Source: Jiella marina (GTDB lineage Bacteria; Pseudomonadota; Alphaproteobacteria; Rhizobiales; Rhizobiaceae). Taken from it: a stretch of DNA of 64,000 nt. The notes beneath the pieces are model-generated. The model made no database searches and was not told where the DNA came from. It saw only the letters and a list, made by a program, of their open reading frames with translations. Both the position numbers and the translations under genes were made by a program. Shown one piece after another: positions 1 through 8,883 of this stretch. The stretch is taken from positions 124,001 to 188,000 of the forward strand of contig NZ_JAKQZG010000009.1 in NCBI RefSeq assembly GCF_024359545.1. Reading direction: 5' to 3'. Every line of letters begins with the position of its first letter. The first letter of the stretch is position 1.

Positions 1-505
1 AGCCCGACGCCTGGACCCTGTCGGCGCGAGATGCGGCGAAGGCCCCCGGATTGCGCCGCCAGACCGAGAGGTTCAGGCACGCGGCGATCGTCACCCAGAC
101 GAGATAGGGGATCAGTAGCAGGCCGGCGATGGCGTCGATCGGATAGAACAGAAGCGCGTTGACCGCCACCGCCAGCCACATCGCCAGAACATCGGCGAAG
201 GCCAGGCCCGGCCGCCTGAGGCCGAAGAAGAAGGCCGACCAGGCGGCATTCAGCACGAGCTGCACCGCATAGGCGAGAAACGGCAGGGCGACGAGCCCGG
301 CGGCTTCATAGACGCGCCAGCCGGCGATGGCGATCATCACGTAAAGCGCCGACCAGACCACGGGAAATGCCCAGTTGGGCGGGGTCCAGCGCGGCTTGTC
401 CAGGACTTCGTACCAGGGACCGGGCTTGAAGACCGCGCCGCTCATCGCGACGACGAAGACAATGCCCAGAAAGACGAAGAGGCTGACGATCGATGAGACG
501 TCCAT
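1..505 (-). CDS. tspO: TspO/MBR family protein (partial)
   Basis: Tryptophan-rich membrane protein of the TspO/peripheral benzodiazepine receptor family, which binds porphyrins and modulates tetrapyrrole or stress responses. Reading leftward from the ATG at 505, the protein has five hydrophobic segments, the family motif KPRWTPPNWAFPVVW near residues 35-50, and PYLVWVTIAACLN near residue 140. At least 168 residues are open without a stop, so the C-terminus lies outside the window. It is divergent from the secreted LprI-like gene that starts at 586, with about 80 bases between them for promoters. The family assignment is firm; the physiological role is inferred. Confidence 0.9.
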   Translation of the reverse strand, partial: MDVSSIVSLFVFLGIVFVVAMSGAVFKPGPWYEVLDKPRWTPPNWAFPVVWSALYVMIAIAGWRVYEAAGLVALPFLAYAVQLVLNAAWSAFFFGLRRPGLAFADVLAMWLAVAVNALLFYPIDAIAGLLLIPYLVWVTIAACLNLSVWRRNPGAFAASRADRVQASG

Positions 506-585
506 GTCTGAAAAATTCCCGTTGCGGATAAGAGAAATCCGTTGAATATCTGGAGCTTCGCCAACTCGCTCAAGGTCGCCTCGCG

Positions 586-1083
586 ATGCGCCGCCTTCCC
601 CTCATCCTATCGAGCCTGATCCTGCTTGCCCATCCCGCCATGGCGCAAGATGCTTCAACCGGAGCCGACGTCACCGAGCTTCGACAATGCGTCGCCGGGG
701 CGGGCGACAATCCGCGCAGCTGTATCGAGAGCATCGTGACCCCTTGCGTCGACGGGCTCTCGGAAGAAAGCGAGGACGGCGTCAACGGCTGCTACGACCG
801 CGAAGCCCAAGCCTGGGACGTGCTCTTGAACGAAAACTACCAGATCGCGCTCAAGGACGCGCAGTCGGTCGACACCGACCTTCGTGAATATGGCGGCGGC
901 GAACCCACCGTCGCTGCGAGCCTGAAGACGGCCCAGCGCGCCTGGATCGCCTATCGCGATGCCGAATGCGACCGTCTCTACGACCGCTACAAGGACGGCA
1001 CGATCCGCTTCACGGTCTTTGCCGCCTGTCAGAACGAGTTGACGGCAAGCCGCGCGATCGATCTGGCGCCTTCCGGGGAATAG
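586..1083 (+). CDS. Secreted LprI-like (DUF1311) protein
   Basis: A 165-residue exported protein. An N-terminal signal peptide (RRLPLILSSLILLAHPAMA) ends near residue 20. The mature part carries paired cysteines and the DUF1311/LprI signature around residues 110-150 (LKTAQRAWIAYRDAECDR, then a Cys near AACQNELTASRA). LprI-type domains include inhibitors of host lysozyme; for this copy the ligand is unknown. A second, larger protein with the same C-terminal domain is encoded at 33718-35016. The ATG at 586 is the natural start because the signal peptide follows directly. Confidence 0.8.
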   Translation: MRRLPLILSSLILLAHPAMAQDASTGADVTELRQCVAGAGDNPRSCIESIVTPCVDGLSEESEDGVNGCYDREAQAWDVLLNENYQIALKDAQSVDTDLREYGGGEPTVAASLKTAQRAWIAYRDAECDRLYDRYKDGTIRFTVFAACQNELTASRAIDLAPSGE

Positions 1084-1096
1084 GCAGGCCCCTCCG

Positions 1097-1603
1097 TCAG
1101 CCGAAAAGCGGGCTCTGCCAGATATAGGCCCCGGTGGCGATCAGCGCGACGATCGGGATTGCCATCTGGAACGGCCGGAGGGTGGCGAAGAACAGGGGCG
1201 CCTCGCCCCGCTTCGCCGCGATCGGATCGAAGACGGCCAGGCTGACATAGCCGATCAGTTCGAGGATCACTGCGGTCAGCGGATAGGCCCAGACCGTGGA
1301 GACGACGGCTGCGAAGCCGAGACCGAAGAGCCAGAGCATGATGGCAAGCTGCGCCCATGTCGGGCCACCGGGCTGGCGGAAACTCACGCCCCGCCGGACG
1401 CCGCCGAGAAACATCAGAATCCCGGAGGCCCAGAGCAGGGTGAGGTTCAGCGCCAGGAAGGCCTGGGCTTCGTCGCCAAACCAGAGATAGACTGCCCCCG
1501 CCGCGATCGGCAGCATGGCGGCCAGAGCCAGCATAGCGCCGATCGGCGGCGGATCGGCCGGTTCGGTAGCCGTAATCGTCCGGCTCTCCCGGTGGGTTGT
1601 CAT
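1097..1603 (-). CDS. DUF3429 family membrane protein
   Basis: A 168-residue integral membrane protein with five hydrophobic helices, recognisable as DUF3429 (LNLTLLWASGILMFLGGVR, then PFQMAIPIVALIATGAYIWQ). Function is unknown; related proteins in alphaproteobacteria are inner-membrane proteins without an assigned substrate. The frame stays open further upstream, but that would overlap the 3' end of the FGGY kinase gene and give a basic, non-membrane leader. The ATG at 1603 is therefore preferred. It lies just downstream of the kinase on the same strand and could be co-transcribed. Confidence 0.75.
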   Translation of the reverse strand: MTTHRESRTITATEPADPPPIGAMLALAAMLPIAAGAVYLWFGDEAQAFLALNLTLLWASGILMFLGGVRRGVSFRQPGGPTWAQLAIMLWLFGLGFAAVVSTVWAYPLTAVILELIGYVSLAVFDPIAAKRGEAPLFFATLRPFQMAIPIVALIATGAYIWQSPLFG

Positions 1604-1659
1604 GACATAGCCTCTTCTGCCGCTTTGCAGACCACAAACATGAGCAGCATCCTCAAAGG

Positions 1660-3306
1660 TCAATGCGGCGCGGCGTATTCGCGCATGATCTCGCGCGTGC
1701 GGCGCTCGCATTGCTGAAGCAGGCGATAGGCTTCGTATTTGGTGGAGTGGAATTCGGCGATGGTCCCGCCGGCAGGGCTGATCACGTCGCCGCTGCGACA
1801 CATGCTGGCAGCAGCGGTGCGAAGATCCTCATGGGCTCCCCCGGCGACCGCGCCGACCATCGCACTGCCGAGGAGCACCGGCTCCGGCGTTTCGGGCGAG
1901 GTGATCGTGAGACCGGTCGCGTCCGCGAGAATGCGCCGCAACAAGGGAGAGCGCGCGGCTCCGCCGGAGGCCACGATAGTTCCGAGCTCAAGCCCCTTGG
2001 CCCGGTTCGCCTCGACGATCTGCCTTGTGCCGTAGCAGAGCCCGCACAGCCCCGCGACGAAGAGCCGGACGAGGCTCTCCTTGCTGTTGACCAGGGTCAG
2101 GCCGGACATCGCGGCGGTCGCATGAGGGTCGGCTTCCGGCGAGCGGTTGCCGAGGAATTCCGGCACCACGGTCAGGGCCGCGCCGAGAAGCGCTGCCTTT
2201 TCCAGCGAGCCGGCCATCTCGACGGCGCAAGCTTCCAGATGGTCGAGGAGCGAGACGCCTCTTTCGGCCGCCGCCTTGCTGGCCTCGCCGAACGCCGGAT
2301 GCATGGTGACGAGATGATCGAGCGCGGCCCCATAGGCCGACTGGCCGCCTTCGAGCAGCCAGTATCCCGGCAGCATGGCGCCGCAGAACGGACCCCACAC
2401 ACCATCGACGAAGGCCGGTTCGGTGGTCAGCGTCATGGTGCAGGACGAGGTGCCCATGATGAAGGCGAGTTCGCGGGTCGGATCGAACGCTTCGCCCGTC
2501 GGCGAGGTCCCCCCGACGGTCCCGACGCCGCCGGCATGGGCGTCGATCAGCGAAGCACCGACCGGCGTACCCGGCCTCAAGCCCAGCTCGGCGGCGGCCT
2601 TTTCGGTCAAGCCGGAACCAAGTGGCGTGGCGATATCCACCACCTGGGCCCCGATCCGCTCGAAGCCCTCCTCCGCCAGTTCCTCAAGGCCGATCGTGCG
2701 AAAATAGTCCGCATCGAACCGGCCTTCATGGGCGAGATAGGTCCATTTGCAGGTCATGGTGCAGACCGAACGCGCACGGCTGCCTGTCGCCCGGAAGGAC
2801 AGGAAGTCGGCGAGATCGAAGAACTGCCCGGCCTCAGCGAAGGTCTCCGGCTTGTTCTCCTTCAGCCAGAGAAGCTTCGGCGTCTCCATTTCCGGCGAGA
2901 TGCGCCCGCCGACATAGCGCAGCACGTCATGGCCCGTGGCGTTGATGCGAGCCGTCTGGTCGAGGGCGCGGTGGTCCATCCAGACGATGACGTTGCGCTC
3001 GTTCTCGTCGGAGGGGCCGACCGACAGCGGCCGGTCGTCCCGGTCCAGCACGACCATGGAACAGGTCGCGTCGAAGCCGAGACCCCCCACGTCCTGCGGG
3101 TCGATGTCGGCCTCGGCCAGGACCGCACGGACGCTGTCGCAGATCGCCTGCCAGATATCCTCTGAGGATTGTTCGACGATGTCGGGATCTTCGCGCCAGA
3201 TCTTGATCGGGCGCTTGGCGGCAGCGATCAGCCTTCCGTCCTTGCCGAACAGCCCTGCCCTCGCGCTGCCCGTACCGACATCGATGCCGAGAAAAGCCTG
3301 GGCCAT
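1660..3306 (-). CDS. FGGY-family pentulose kinase (D-ribulokinase-like)
   Basis: A 548-residue sugar kinase that should phosphorylate a ketopentose such as ribulose with ATP in the cytoplasm. The FGGY N-domain opens with the phosphate loop GIDVGTGSARAGLF (residues 7-20). A substrate-binding stretch WMDHRA lies near 109-114, and the catalytic Asp sits in SLIDAHAGG (Asp255). Length and motifs fit the FGGY pentulose kinase branch that includes human FGGY, rather than xylulokinase or glycerol kinase. The start ATG follows GAAAGGGAGCGAGC. It is probably the kinase of the polyol pathway encoded at 7336-14316, although unrelated genes now separate them. Exact substrate is inferred. Confidence 0.85.
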   Translation of the reverse strand: MAQAFLGIDVGTGSARAGLFGKDGRLIAAAKRPIKIWREDPDIVEQSSEDIWQAICDSVRAVLAEADIDPQDVGGLGFDATCSMVVLDRDDRPLSVGPSDENERNVIVWMDHRALDQTARINATGHDVLRYVGGRISPEMETPKLLWLKENKPETFAEAGQFFDLADFLSFRATGSRARSVCTMTCKWTYLAHEGRFDADYFRTIGLEELAEEGFERIGAQVVDIATPLGSGLTEKAAAELGLRPGTPVGASLIDAHAGGVGTVGGTSPTGEAFDPTRELAFIMGTSSCTMTLTTEPAFVDGVWGPFCGAMLPGYWLLEGGQSAYGAALDHLVTMHPAFGEASKAAAERGVSLLDHLEACAVEMAGSLEKAALLGAALTVVPEFLGNRSPEADPHATAAMSGLTLVNSKESLVRLFVAGLCGLCYGTRQIVEANRAKGLELGTIVASGGAARSPLLRRILADATGLTITSPETPEPVLLGSAMVGAVAGGAHEDLRTAAASMCRSGDVISPAGGTIAEFHSTKYEAYRLLQQCERRTREIMREYAAPH

Positions 3307-3487
3307 GCTCGCTCCCTTTCACTCCCCGGAAGCGACGTAGCCGATTTTTCGGCGTGAAGGAACGGGCGACCGAGAGGACTCCGGCGAAGCGGCGAACCCG
3401 GCGCGGTCCCGCCGGTCAGCCCGTGGACCGGCCGGCTGGCATCAGACGGCAGGCCCGCAGAGGCTCTCGGGGGCTGCCGATGACCCA

Positions 3488-3721
3488 TCATGAGAACGAA
3501 GGGCGCGACGATCCTGGCAGACGGGGCCGCAACTGCCGGCTGATCGCGGTCACCTCGTCCTTCATGCGCAGACGCAGGCGCTTCAGCGTCGCCAGACGCA
3601 CCGCGTCCGGCAGCGGACGCTTCATTTCGTCGCTGATCCGCCTTTCGATCTGCGCCCTGCGCTCGACGAGCTTCCTCATGCGCTCACGCAGCTTGGGGGC
3701 CTTCCTTTCGACGATCATGCC
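3488..3721 (-). CDS. YdcH-like (DUF465) small protein
   Basis: A 77-residue, highly charged, helical protein of the YdcH/DUF465 type. The core pattern (RMRKLVERRAQIERRISDEM, then RPLPDAVRLATLKRLRLRMK) matches the family's antiparallel helical hairpin, with the usual P-D and LKxxRLRxKDE positions. Members are common in alphaproteobacteria; molecular function is unknown. An earlier in-frame ATG exists at 3739, but AAGGAGGATGGC directly precedes the ATG at 3721, so that start is chosen. It is divergent from the LysR gene starting at 3831. Confidence 0.75.
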   Translation of the reverse strand, partial: GMIVERKAPKLRERMRKLVERRAQIERRISDEMKRPLPDAVRLATLKRLRLRMKDEVTAISRQLRPRLPGSSRPSFS

Positions 3722-3830
3722 ATCCTCCTTGATTTTCATCGACAGAGGGAAGATGGGCGTGGGCTCTGATTGATGGGAGAAGGTCTCGCTTCTATTTTCG
3801 ATCGGAATTTCCTATCTAGCGGACGTCACG

Positions 3831-4760
3831 ATGGCTCAAAAACCGCCCAGCCTGCGCCAGCTGCAATGCCTGCTCGAACTTTCCCGCACGCTCCATTTCG
3901 GCGAAGCCGCCCGACGGTGCGGCATGGCGCAGCCCTCCCTGAGTGCACAATTGCAGACATTGGAAGCCAGTCTCGGGATCCGGCTGGTCGAGCGGAGCCG
4001 CAGCGGTGTTCTGATGACTCCGGCCGGCAGAACGGTCGCGACACACGCCGCAACGGTGATGGACGAAATCCGCAACATCATCCAGTTCGCCGAGACCTGT
4101 CAGGAGGGAATCGTCGGCACGATCAATCTCGGCGCCAAGCCAACTCTCGGGCCCTACATGCTTCCGCAGATCGTCGCGCATCTGCATCGCGAATATACAT
4201 CGCTGCGCCTCTATATCCGCGACGCGATGCCGCTCGATCTGGAACGCGAATTGCGCGAGGGCAGGCACGACCTCATTCTGGCCCAGCTGCCGGTCTCAGG
4301 CGACGACCTCGTCGTCCGGCGCCTCTTCCGCGAAAGGCTCTATATCGCTGTCGCGGCCGACGATCCGTTTGCCAGGCGCGAGAGCATCAACCCGGAGGAA
4401 TTGCGCGGACGCCCGGTTCTGGGCATGCGCAGCGGATATCATTTGCATGAAAGCATCCGCGCCCTCTGCGAGGAGCATGGCGCGCACTTCCTGCGCGAAT
4501 ACGAGGGAACGAGCCTCGATGCCCTGCGGCAGATGGTCGGAATGGGAATGGGCCTGAGTTTCTTTCCCGCGCTCTACGTCCAATCGGAAGTGACTGGACG
4601 ATCCGACGTCGTGGCGATTCCCCTCGCCGGCCGACCGATCACCCGTTCCATCGGCCTCGTCTGGCGCGAGCGGTCCGGACAGGCGCATGTCTTCGAGACG
4701 ATCGCCGCCATGATGCGGTCGATCGCCGGGAAGAATTTTACCGGCATCACACTGGAATAG
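3831..4760 (+). CDS. LysR-family regulator, OxyR-like without peroxidatic Cys
   Basis: A 309-residue LysR-type regulator. The winged HTH occupies residues 7-65 (LRQLQCLLELSRTLHFGEAA, then QPSLSAQLQTLE). The effector domain resembles OxyR closely: TLGPYMLPQIVAHL, EGTSLDALRQMVGMGMGLSFFP and ITRSIGLVWRE correspond to conserved OxyR segments. At the redox site, OxyR has Cys-x8-Cys (Cys199 and Cys208 in E. coli). Here the first position is His204 and only the second, Cys213, remains. The protein therefore probably cannot form the disulfide switch and may sense something else. The target is unknown; the divergent YdcH-like gene is a candidate because LysR proteins often act on their divergent neighbour. 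Confidence 0.85.
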   Translation: MAQKPPSLRQLQCLLELSRTLHFGEAARRCGMAQPSLSAQLQTLEASLGIRLVERSRSGVLMTPAGRTVATHAATVMDEIRNIIQFAETCQEGIVGTINLGAKPTLGPYMLPQIVAHLHREYTSLRLYIRDAMPLDLERELREGRHDLILAQLPVSGDDLVVRRLFRERLYIAVAADDPFARRESINPEELRGRPVLGMRSGYHLHESIRALCEEHGAHFLREYEGTSLDALRQMVGMGMGLSFFPALYVQSEVTGRSDVVAIPLAGRPITRSIGLVWRERSGQAHVFETIAAMMRSIAGKNFTGITLE

Positions 4761-4915
4761 TGCCGGCATCGCCGCCAGCCCAACGCATCGGACCGGAACC
4801 TTGGGACCGGTTCTCGGAAATTCCGATGCAAGACCGAAAGCTTGGATCATAAGGCCGATTCCGAAATCGGGCCTTGTGCTCTCGTGTCGTGCCGGCGGCG
4901 ATGCTGTTCTGTCGA

Positions 4916-5200
4916 TCAGTTCTGGAGAACCGGACGCGTGGCACCGTCTTGAATGAGCAATTCGTCGCCGTTGTTCGCCAGGAAGTCATGACCGGTGAAG
5001 CGGACGCCGCAACCGTTCGGGCAGGCTTCCTCGACCGTCGCGCCGGGTTCGAGGTCGTGGCGGTTCTCTTCGGCGCCGTGATCGAAGGTCACGGAATGGG
5101 TGGCGTCGGTCTCGTTGGTGACCTTCACCATCGCATGGACGGGCGCGGCAGCGAGAACAAGGCCGCTTGCGAGCAGGATCGAGGTCGTCAGTCTGGACAT
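4916..5200 (-). CDS. Small secreted protein of unknown function
   Basis: A 94-residue exported protein. A signal peptide (LTTSILLASGLVLAAAPVHA) ends near residue 23. The 70-residue mature part is acidic with two closely spaced cysteines (EEACPNGCGVRF) that could form one disulfide, and several histidines. No family is recognised. A GGGAG motif precedes the ATG at 5200. It is convergent with the LysR gene and monocistronic as far as can be seen. Confidence 0.65.
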   Translation of the reverse strand: MSRLTTSILLASGLVLAAAPVHAMVKVTNETDATHSVTFDHGAEENRHDLEPGATVEEACPNGCGVRFTGHDFLANNGDELLIQDGATRPVLQN

Positions 5201-5586
5201 GTCGGTCTCCCATATTGTCTTCTTCCCATGACGGCGCGAAACCGCCGTGAGAGAGATCTGGGGAGTGACGACGATAGTATCTAATAGACAACTACGCGCA
5301 TTTTGATAGTTTTTTCCGATGAATGCTCAAGGACCCCCGATGCCTTCGCTCTCCTGTCCAATCGGTGATTTCCAGCAGCATTCTCACCATGCCTCAAGCA
5401 GACTTCTCAACCCCTTCTGCAAGTCGAACCAAAGCCCGCGCGCCGTCTTCTTCTTGAAAGTGGAAACATCTTCCCATCTGCTGAATACAGGCATGTATCC
5501 TTCAATCTCGCGGGTGTTTGGCCTCACCGACACTCGAAACCAGCACATGATATCGATCCGATTCCCGATCCAAACCGGCCCCGCAA
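5201..5586. other. 386-base gap, AT-richer than its surroundings
   Basis: This separates the small secreted protein (minus) from the glycosyltransferase (plus) and should hold both promoters. The segment 5270-5320 is clearly AT-rich. An open frame at 5319-5594 has no family features or ribosome binding site and runs into the start of the next gene, so it is not called. No clear operator, hairpin or RNA gene is visible. Confidence 0.5.
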
Positions 5587-7296
5587 ATGAGTGACATGCA
5601 TGATATCGAGGATCTGCGCAGCCGTGCCTTGACGGCGCGAAAGAGCGGCAATCACGAGGAATCCCTGGGTCTTTTCCGACAGTTACTGGAACAGCATCCC
5701 GCAGATCAACGCTCTTGGATCGACATCGCCATCAGCCTTCGCGAATTGTCGCGGTTTTCCGAAGCACGCGCCACGCTGGCGAGCTATCTGAGCACCGACA
5801 GACCGTCGAACTGGCGTGGGCTTGCCGTCGAGAACCTGGTCGCTCTCACCGAACGCGAAATCGACGAACTTCTGGGATCTGCGCTGATCGACGAAGCCAA
5901 CGCCGCGTTCCGACAGCTGTGTTCAAGGCTGGATTCTTCCGACTTCGCCACCTGGACGGACAACATATGGCGGATGAACTTCAAGATACTCGCCTTCCAT
6001 GGCCTTGAATCGGGCTCGTATCACACGTCGCTGACGCAGCTTGCGTCAGGGGCACTGTCACTGTCCCAACGCTCCCTGACCCTTCTCGCCCATCATGCCA
6101 TTCGAGTTGAACGCCTCGACGATGCACGTGCATTGCTTCTACGGATCAAGGACGATCTGCGTCTCCGTCTGCAACTCCTCGAAGCGCGGCAGAGCATGTT
6201 CGCCCCCGATGCCCGGGACAAGGAACTCGCCGAAGAGGCGAAAGCCGTTCACGATCCGCTTGTAAGAAAGGCCGGATGGGCCCAGGAATTCTACAGTGCG
6301 ATGCATGCGGCGGATCGCGATGGCGTCCGGCGCGCGTCGGAGGAGATGCAGCACTGCCTTGCGGCTGCAACCCGGATTTCCAGCAAGTTCTCGATCTCCG
6401 GCATCGACAAGATGCGAAGCCTCTACGCCAGCGTTTTCGTGGCGACCAAGAACCTCTCTGATCTCAACGAGGCAGGCTCCCTCGAGGAAATGGCCGAGCG
6501 CTATCTCAGGCTCGACCTCAAGGCTGCGGGACAGGAGAAAAGGGTCTGCCTTTCCCAGCATTACCTCTCGCAAGTCATTCACCGCGACGACCCGCATATC
6601 CGCATGCTGGACGATGGGCCCGAGCCCGACAGGCGAGTTCCGAGATCGCTCGTGCAGTTCTGGGATAGCGCAGCGGTTCCGAGCGATGTCGAGCGATGCT
6701 GCCGGACATGGCGGGCGATGGCGGCCAAAGATGGATTCGACTACGCAATCTTCAACGAGGCGGAGGCTCGCGATTTCCTGAAGACCGCCTGTGGCGACGA
6801 TGTCGCGCGACGCTTCGAGCGGGCGGGACACCCCGCCATGAAGGCCGATCTCTTTCGGATCTCCTATCTCTACGATCGCGGCGGGGTCTATGTCGACGCC
6901 GACGAATATCTGAAATCGCCGCCGTCCTTTCTCACCGGCGCCGCGCGATGCGTGAGGCTTCAGCCGATCACCGTGCCCGTCGAGTTGCCGAACATGTATC
7001 TGGCGCTCGTCAGACACGACCCGCTGCTTCACAGGCTGATCGACGTCGTTCTGGGGATGCCGGAGGATGAGCTGTTGAATGGCGGGATCTGGTGGAACAC
7101 CGGACCCGGGCTCTTCTCGGTGGGCTTTGCGCGGCTCCATGCCGAGATTGTCCTCGGACTTGGCGAAACCCTGCCTCAGGGCATACCACGGAGCCTTTAT
7201 ACACGGCACATCGCCGCGCCCGAACTCGACTACAAATCCACCAGTCGGTCGTGGCAGGTCGAATTGGACGCGAAAATGGACGGCGTCGCCCGGTAG
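5587..7296 (+). CDS. TPR-containing glycosyltransferase with DxD (OCH1-like)
   Basis: A 569-residue two-part protein. Residues 5-75 resemble TPR repeats (RSRALTARKSGNHEESLGLF, then SWIDIAISLRELSRFSEA), and a helical linker extends to about residue 340. Residues 345-560 form a glycosyltransferase domain of the sugar-binding DXD type (Gly_transf_sug, OCH1-like). Its features are VPRSLVQFWD, HPAMKADLFRISYLYDRGG, and the metal/nucleotide-sugar motif Asp437-Ala-Asp439 in YVDADEY. It probably transfers a hexose to a surface polysaccharide or protein; donor and acceptor are unknown. There is no signal peptide or membrane segment. It stands alone between the FGGY kinase region and the polyol operon, which suggests a later insertion. 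Confidence 0.8.
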   Translation: MSDMHDIEDLRSRALTARKSGNHEESLGLFRQLLEQHPADQRSWIDIAISLRELSRFSEARATLASYLSTDRPSNWRGLAVENLVALTEREIDELLGSALIDEANAAFRQLCSRLDSSDFATWTDNIWRMNFKILAFHGLESGSYHTSLTQLASGALSLSQRSLTLLAHHAIRVERLDDARALLLRIKDDLRLRLQLLEARQSMFAPDARDKELAEEAKAVHDPLVRKAGWAQEFYSAMHAADRDGVRRASEEMQHCLAAATRISSKFSISGIDKMRSLYASVFVATKNLSDLNEAGSLEEMAERYLRLDLKAAGQEKRVCLSQHYLSQVIHRDDPHIRMLDDGPEPDRRVPRSLVQFWDSAAVPSDVERCCRTWRAMAAKDGFDYAIFNEAEARDFLKTACGDDVARRFERAGHPAMKADLFRISYLYDRGGVYVDADEYLKSPPSFLTGAARCVRLQPITVPVELPNMYLALVRHDPLLHRLIDVVLGMPEDELLNGGIWWNTGPGLFSVGFARLHAEIVLGLGETLPQGIPRSLYTRHIAAPELDYKSTSRSWQVELDAKMDGVAR

Positions 7297-7335
7297 CCGA
7301 CGTTCTCGCTCAGAACTTCCGCAGCCGTCCGGCTC

Positions 7336-8808
7336 TCAACTGTCGCCGAGATAGACCTTCAGCGTCTCGGCCGTCCCCTTTTCCGCCAGCATCTTGAGCC
7401 AGGCGGCGAAGGGTTCGGCAAAGCGCGGCTCGTTCTTCAGCGAGCCATAGACGTCGCTCATTGCGAGCCACTCCATCGGGTCCGACTCGGCGGCCTTGGC
7501 GCGCTCGACAAGGCGATCCCAGTTCGGGTCGTTCGGCTCGATCTTGGCGCCGGAGTCCGTCACGCCGCGGCAGTAGCGGCACCAGAGCGCCGATTCGAGC
7601 GCGAGACCGGTCGGCTCCCTGCCCGCCCTCAGATTGTCGAGGATCGAGGTGACGATGAATTTCGGCTGGCGGTTCGAACCGTCGAGGCAGAGCCGGCGAA
7701 TGGTATCGCCGATCTTGGGATTGGCGAAGCGGCGCTTGATGAGGGCGTAATATTCGGCAAGGTCCGTGTCCGGCACCGGCGGGACGATCGGCAGCACCTC
7801 CTCGGCTTCCAGCTTGTCGAGAAACCGCGCGACGAGGTCGTGCTCCATGGCCTCATGGACGAAATGCACGTCCATCAACCCGGCCGGATAGGCGATGATC
7901 GCATGGCCGCCGTTGAGGATGCGGATCTTCATCGTCTCATAGGGGCTGACATCCGGCACGAACTGGACGCCGACCTTATCGAGAGCGGGCCGCCCAGCCG
8001 GGAAGTCGTCCTCCAGAACCCATTGCTTGAATTCCTCGCAGAAGACCGGCCAGGAATCGTCGATGCCGTAGGTGTCCCGGCAGATGTCGATCTCGCGCTT
8101 GCCGGTGGCCGGCGTAATGCGATCCACCATGCCGCTCGGAAAGGCGACATTGCTGTCGATCCAGTCGGCGAGTTCGGGATCGGATAGCCTCGCGGTGCCG
8201 ACCACGGCGGCGCGCGCGACCTTGCCGTTGTGCGGAATGTTGTCGCAGGACATGACGGTGAAGGGGATGGTGCCCGCCGCGCGGCGCCGCTTCAGCCCCG
8301 CCGCGATCAGGCCGAAGACGGTCTTCGGCTCGGCGGGATTGTGGCCATCGGCGGCGATCGCCGGATGGCTCGGATCGAAGACGCCGTCGGAATCGATGAA
8401 ATAGCCGCCTTCGGTCACCGTCAGCGAGACGATCTTGATCGCCGGATCGGCGAGCTTGTCGATGATCGCTTGCGGCTCGCCGACGGGCAGGATGTCGACC
8501 ATCGGCGCGGTGACGCGGGCGGCCGAACGGGCGTTGTCCTGTTCGACCACGGTGGTCAGGAAGTCCTGGCCTGCGAGCTTCTCGCGCATCGCCGCGTCCG
8601 AAGGCATGACGCCGGCGCCAACGATCGCGAAGTCATGGCCCTCGCCGGTGTTGAACAGGTCGTCGAGATAGACCGCCTGATGGGCGCGGTGGAAATTGCC
8701 GACGCCGAAATGCAGGATGCCAGCGGTGAGCGCCCCGCGATCATAGGCCGGAATGGACGCATTGCCCGCAATCTGCGGGAGGTTGGCGGACGAAAGCCGT
8801 ACGCTCAT
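7336..8808 (-). CDS. mtlK: Mannitol 2-dehydrogenase (polyol dehydrogenase, long-chain)
   Basis: A 490-residue NAD-dependent polyol-specific long-chain dehydrogenase that oxidises D-mannitol (or arabitol/sorbitol) to the ketose. The N-terminal Rossmann segment HFGVGNFHRAHQAVY is at residues 33-47. The catalytic K-x4-N-x2-H motif is complete (Lys294, Asn299, His302 in KIRILNGGHAIIAYPAGL). A CAGGAGG motif precedes the ATG. It is the last gene of the polyol ABC operon, about 75 bases after the ATPase gene. Mannitol is the best-supported substrate from the family; related enzymes use D-arabitol, so the exact polyol is uncertain. Confidence 0.9.
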   Translation of the reverse strand: MSVRLSSANLPQIAGNASIPAYDRGALTAGILHFGVGNFHRAHQAVYLDDLFNTGEGHDFAIVGAGVMPSDAAMREKLAGQDFLTTVVEQDNARSAARVTAPMVDILPVGEPQAIIDKLADPAIKIVSLTVTEGGYFIDSDGVFDPSHPAIAADGHNPAEPKTVFGLIAAGLKRRRAAGTIPFTVMSCDNIPHNGKVARAAVVGTARLSDPELADWIDSNVAFPSGMVDRITPATGKREIDICRDTYGIDDSWPVFCEEFKQWVLEDDFPAGRPALDKVGVQFVPDVSPYETMKIRILNGGHAIIAYPAGLMDVHFVHEAMEHDLVARFLDKLEAEEVLPIVPPVPDTDLAEYYALIKRRFANPKIGDTIRRLCLDGSNRQPKFIVTSILDNLRAGREPTGLALESALWCRYCRGVTDSGAKIEPNDPNWDRLVERAKAAESDPMEWLAMSDVYGSLKNEPRFAEPFAAWLKMLAEKGTAETLKVYLGDS

Positions 8809-8883
8809 CGAAAAACCTCCTGGTTCAGTCGGTTCGAAACGGTCTGGAAAGACAGGGGATCGCGGGCTCGGATCTCGAGCAAC

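Noticed and set aside
4791-4813. Short inverted repeat GAACC...GGTTC after the LysR gene as terminator
   Set aside because: Only five base pairs and no T tract; not distinguishable from chance.
5319-5594. Open frame of 91 codons before the glycosyltransferase
   Set aside because: No ribosome binding site, no family pattern, and it runs eight bases into the following gene; composition of the translation looks random.
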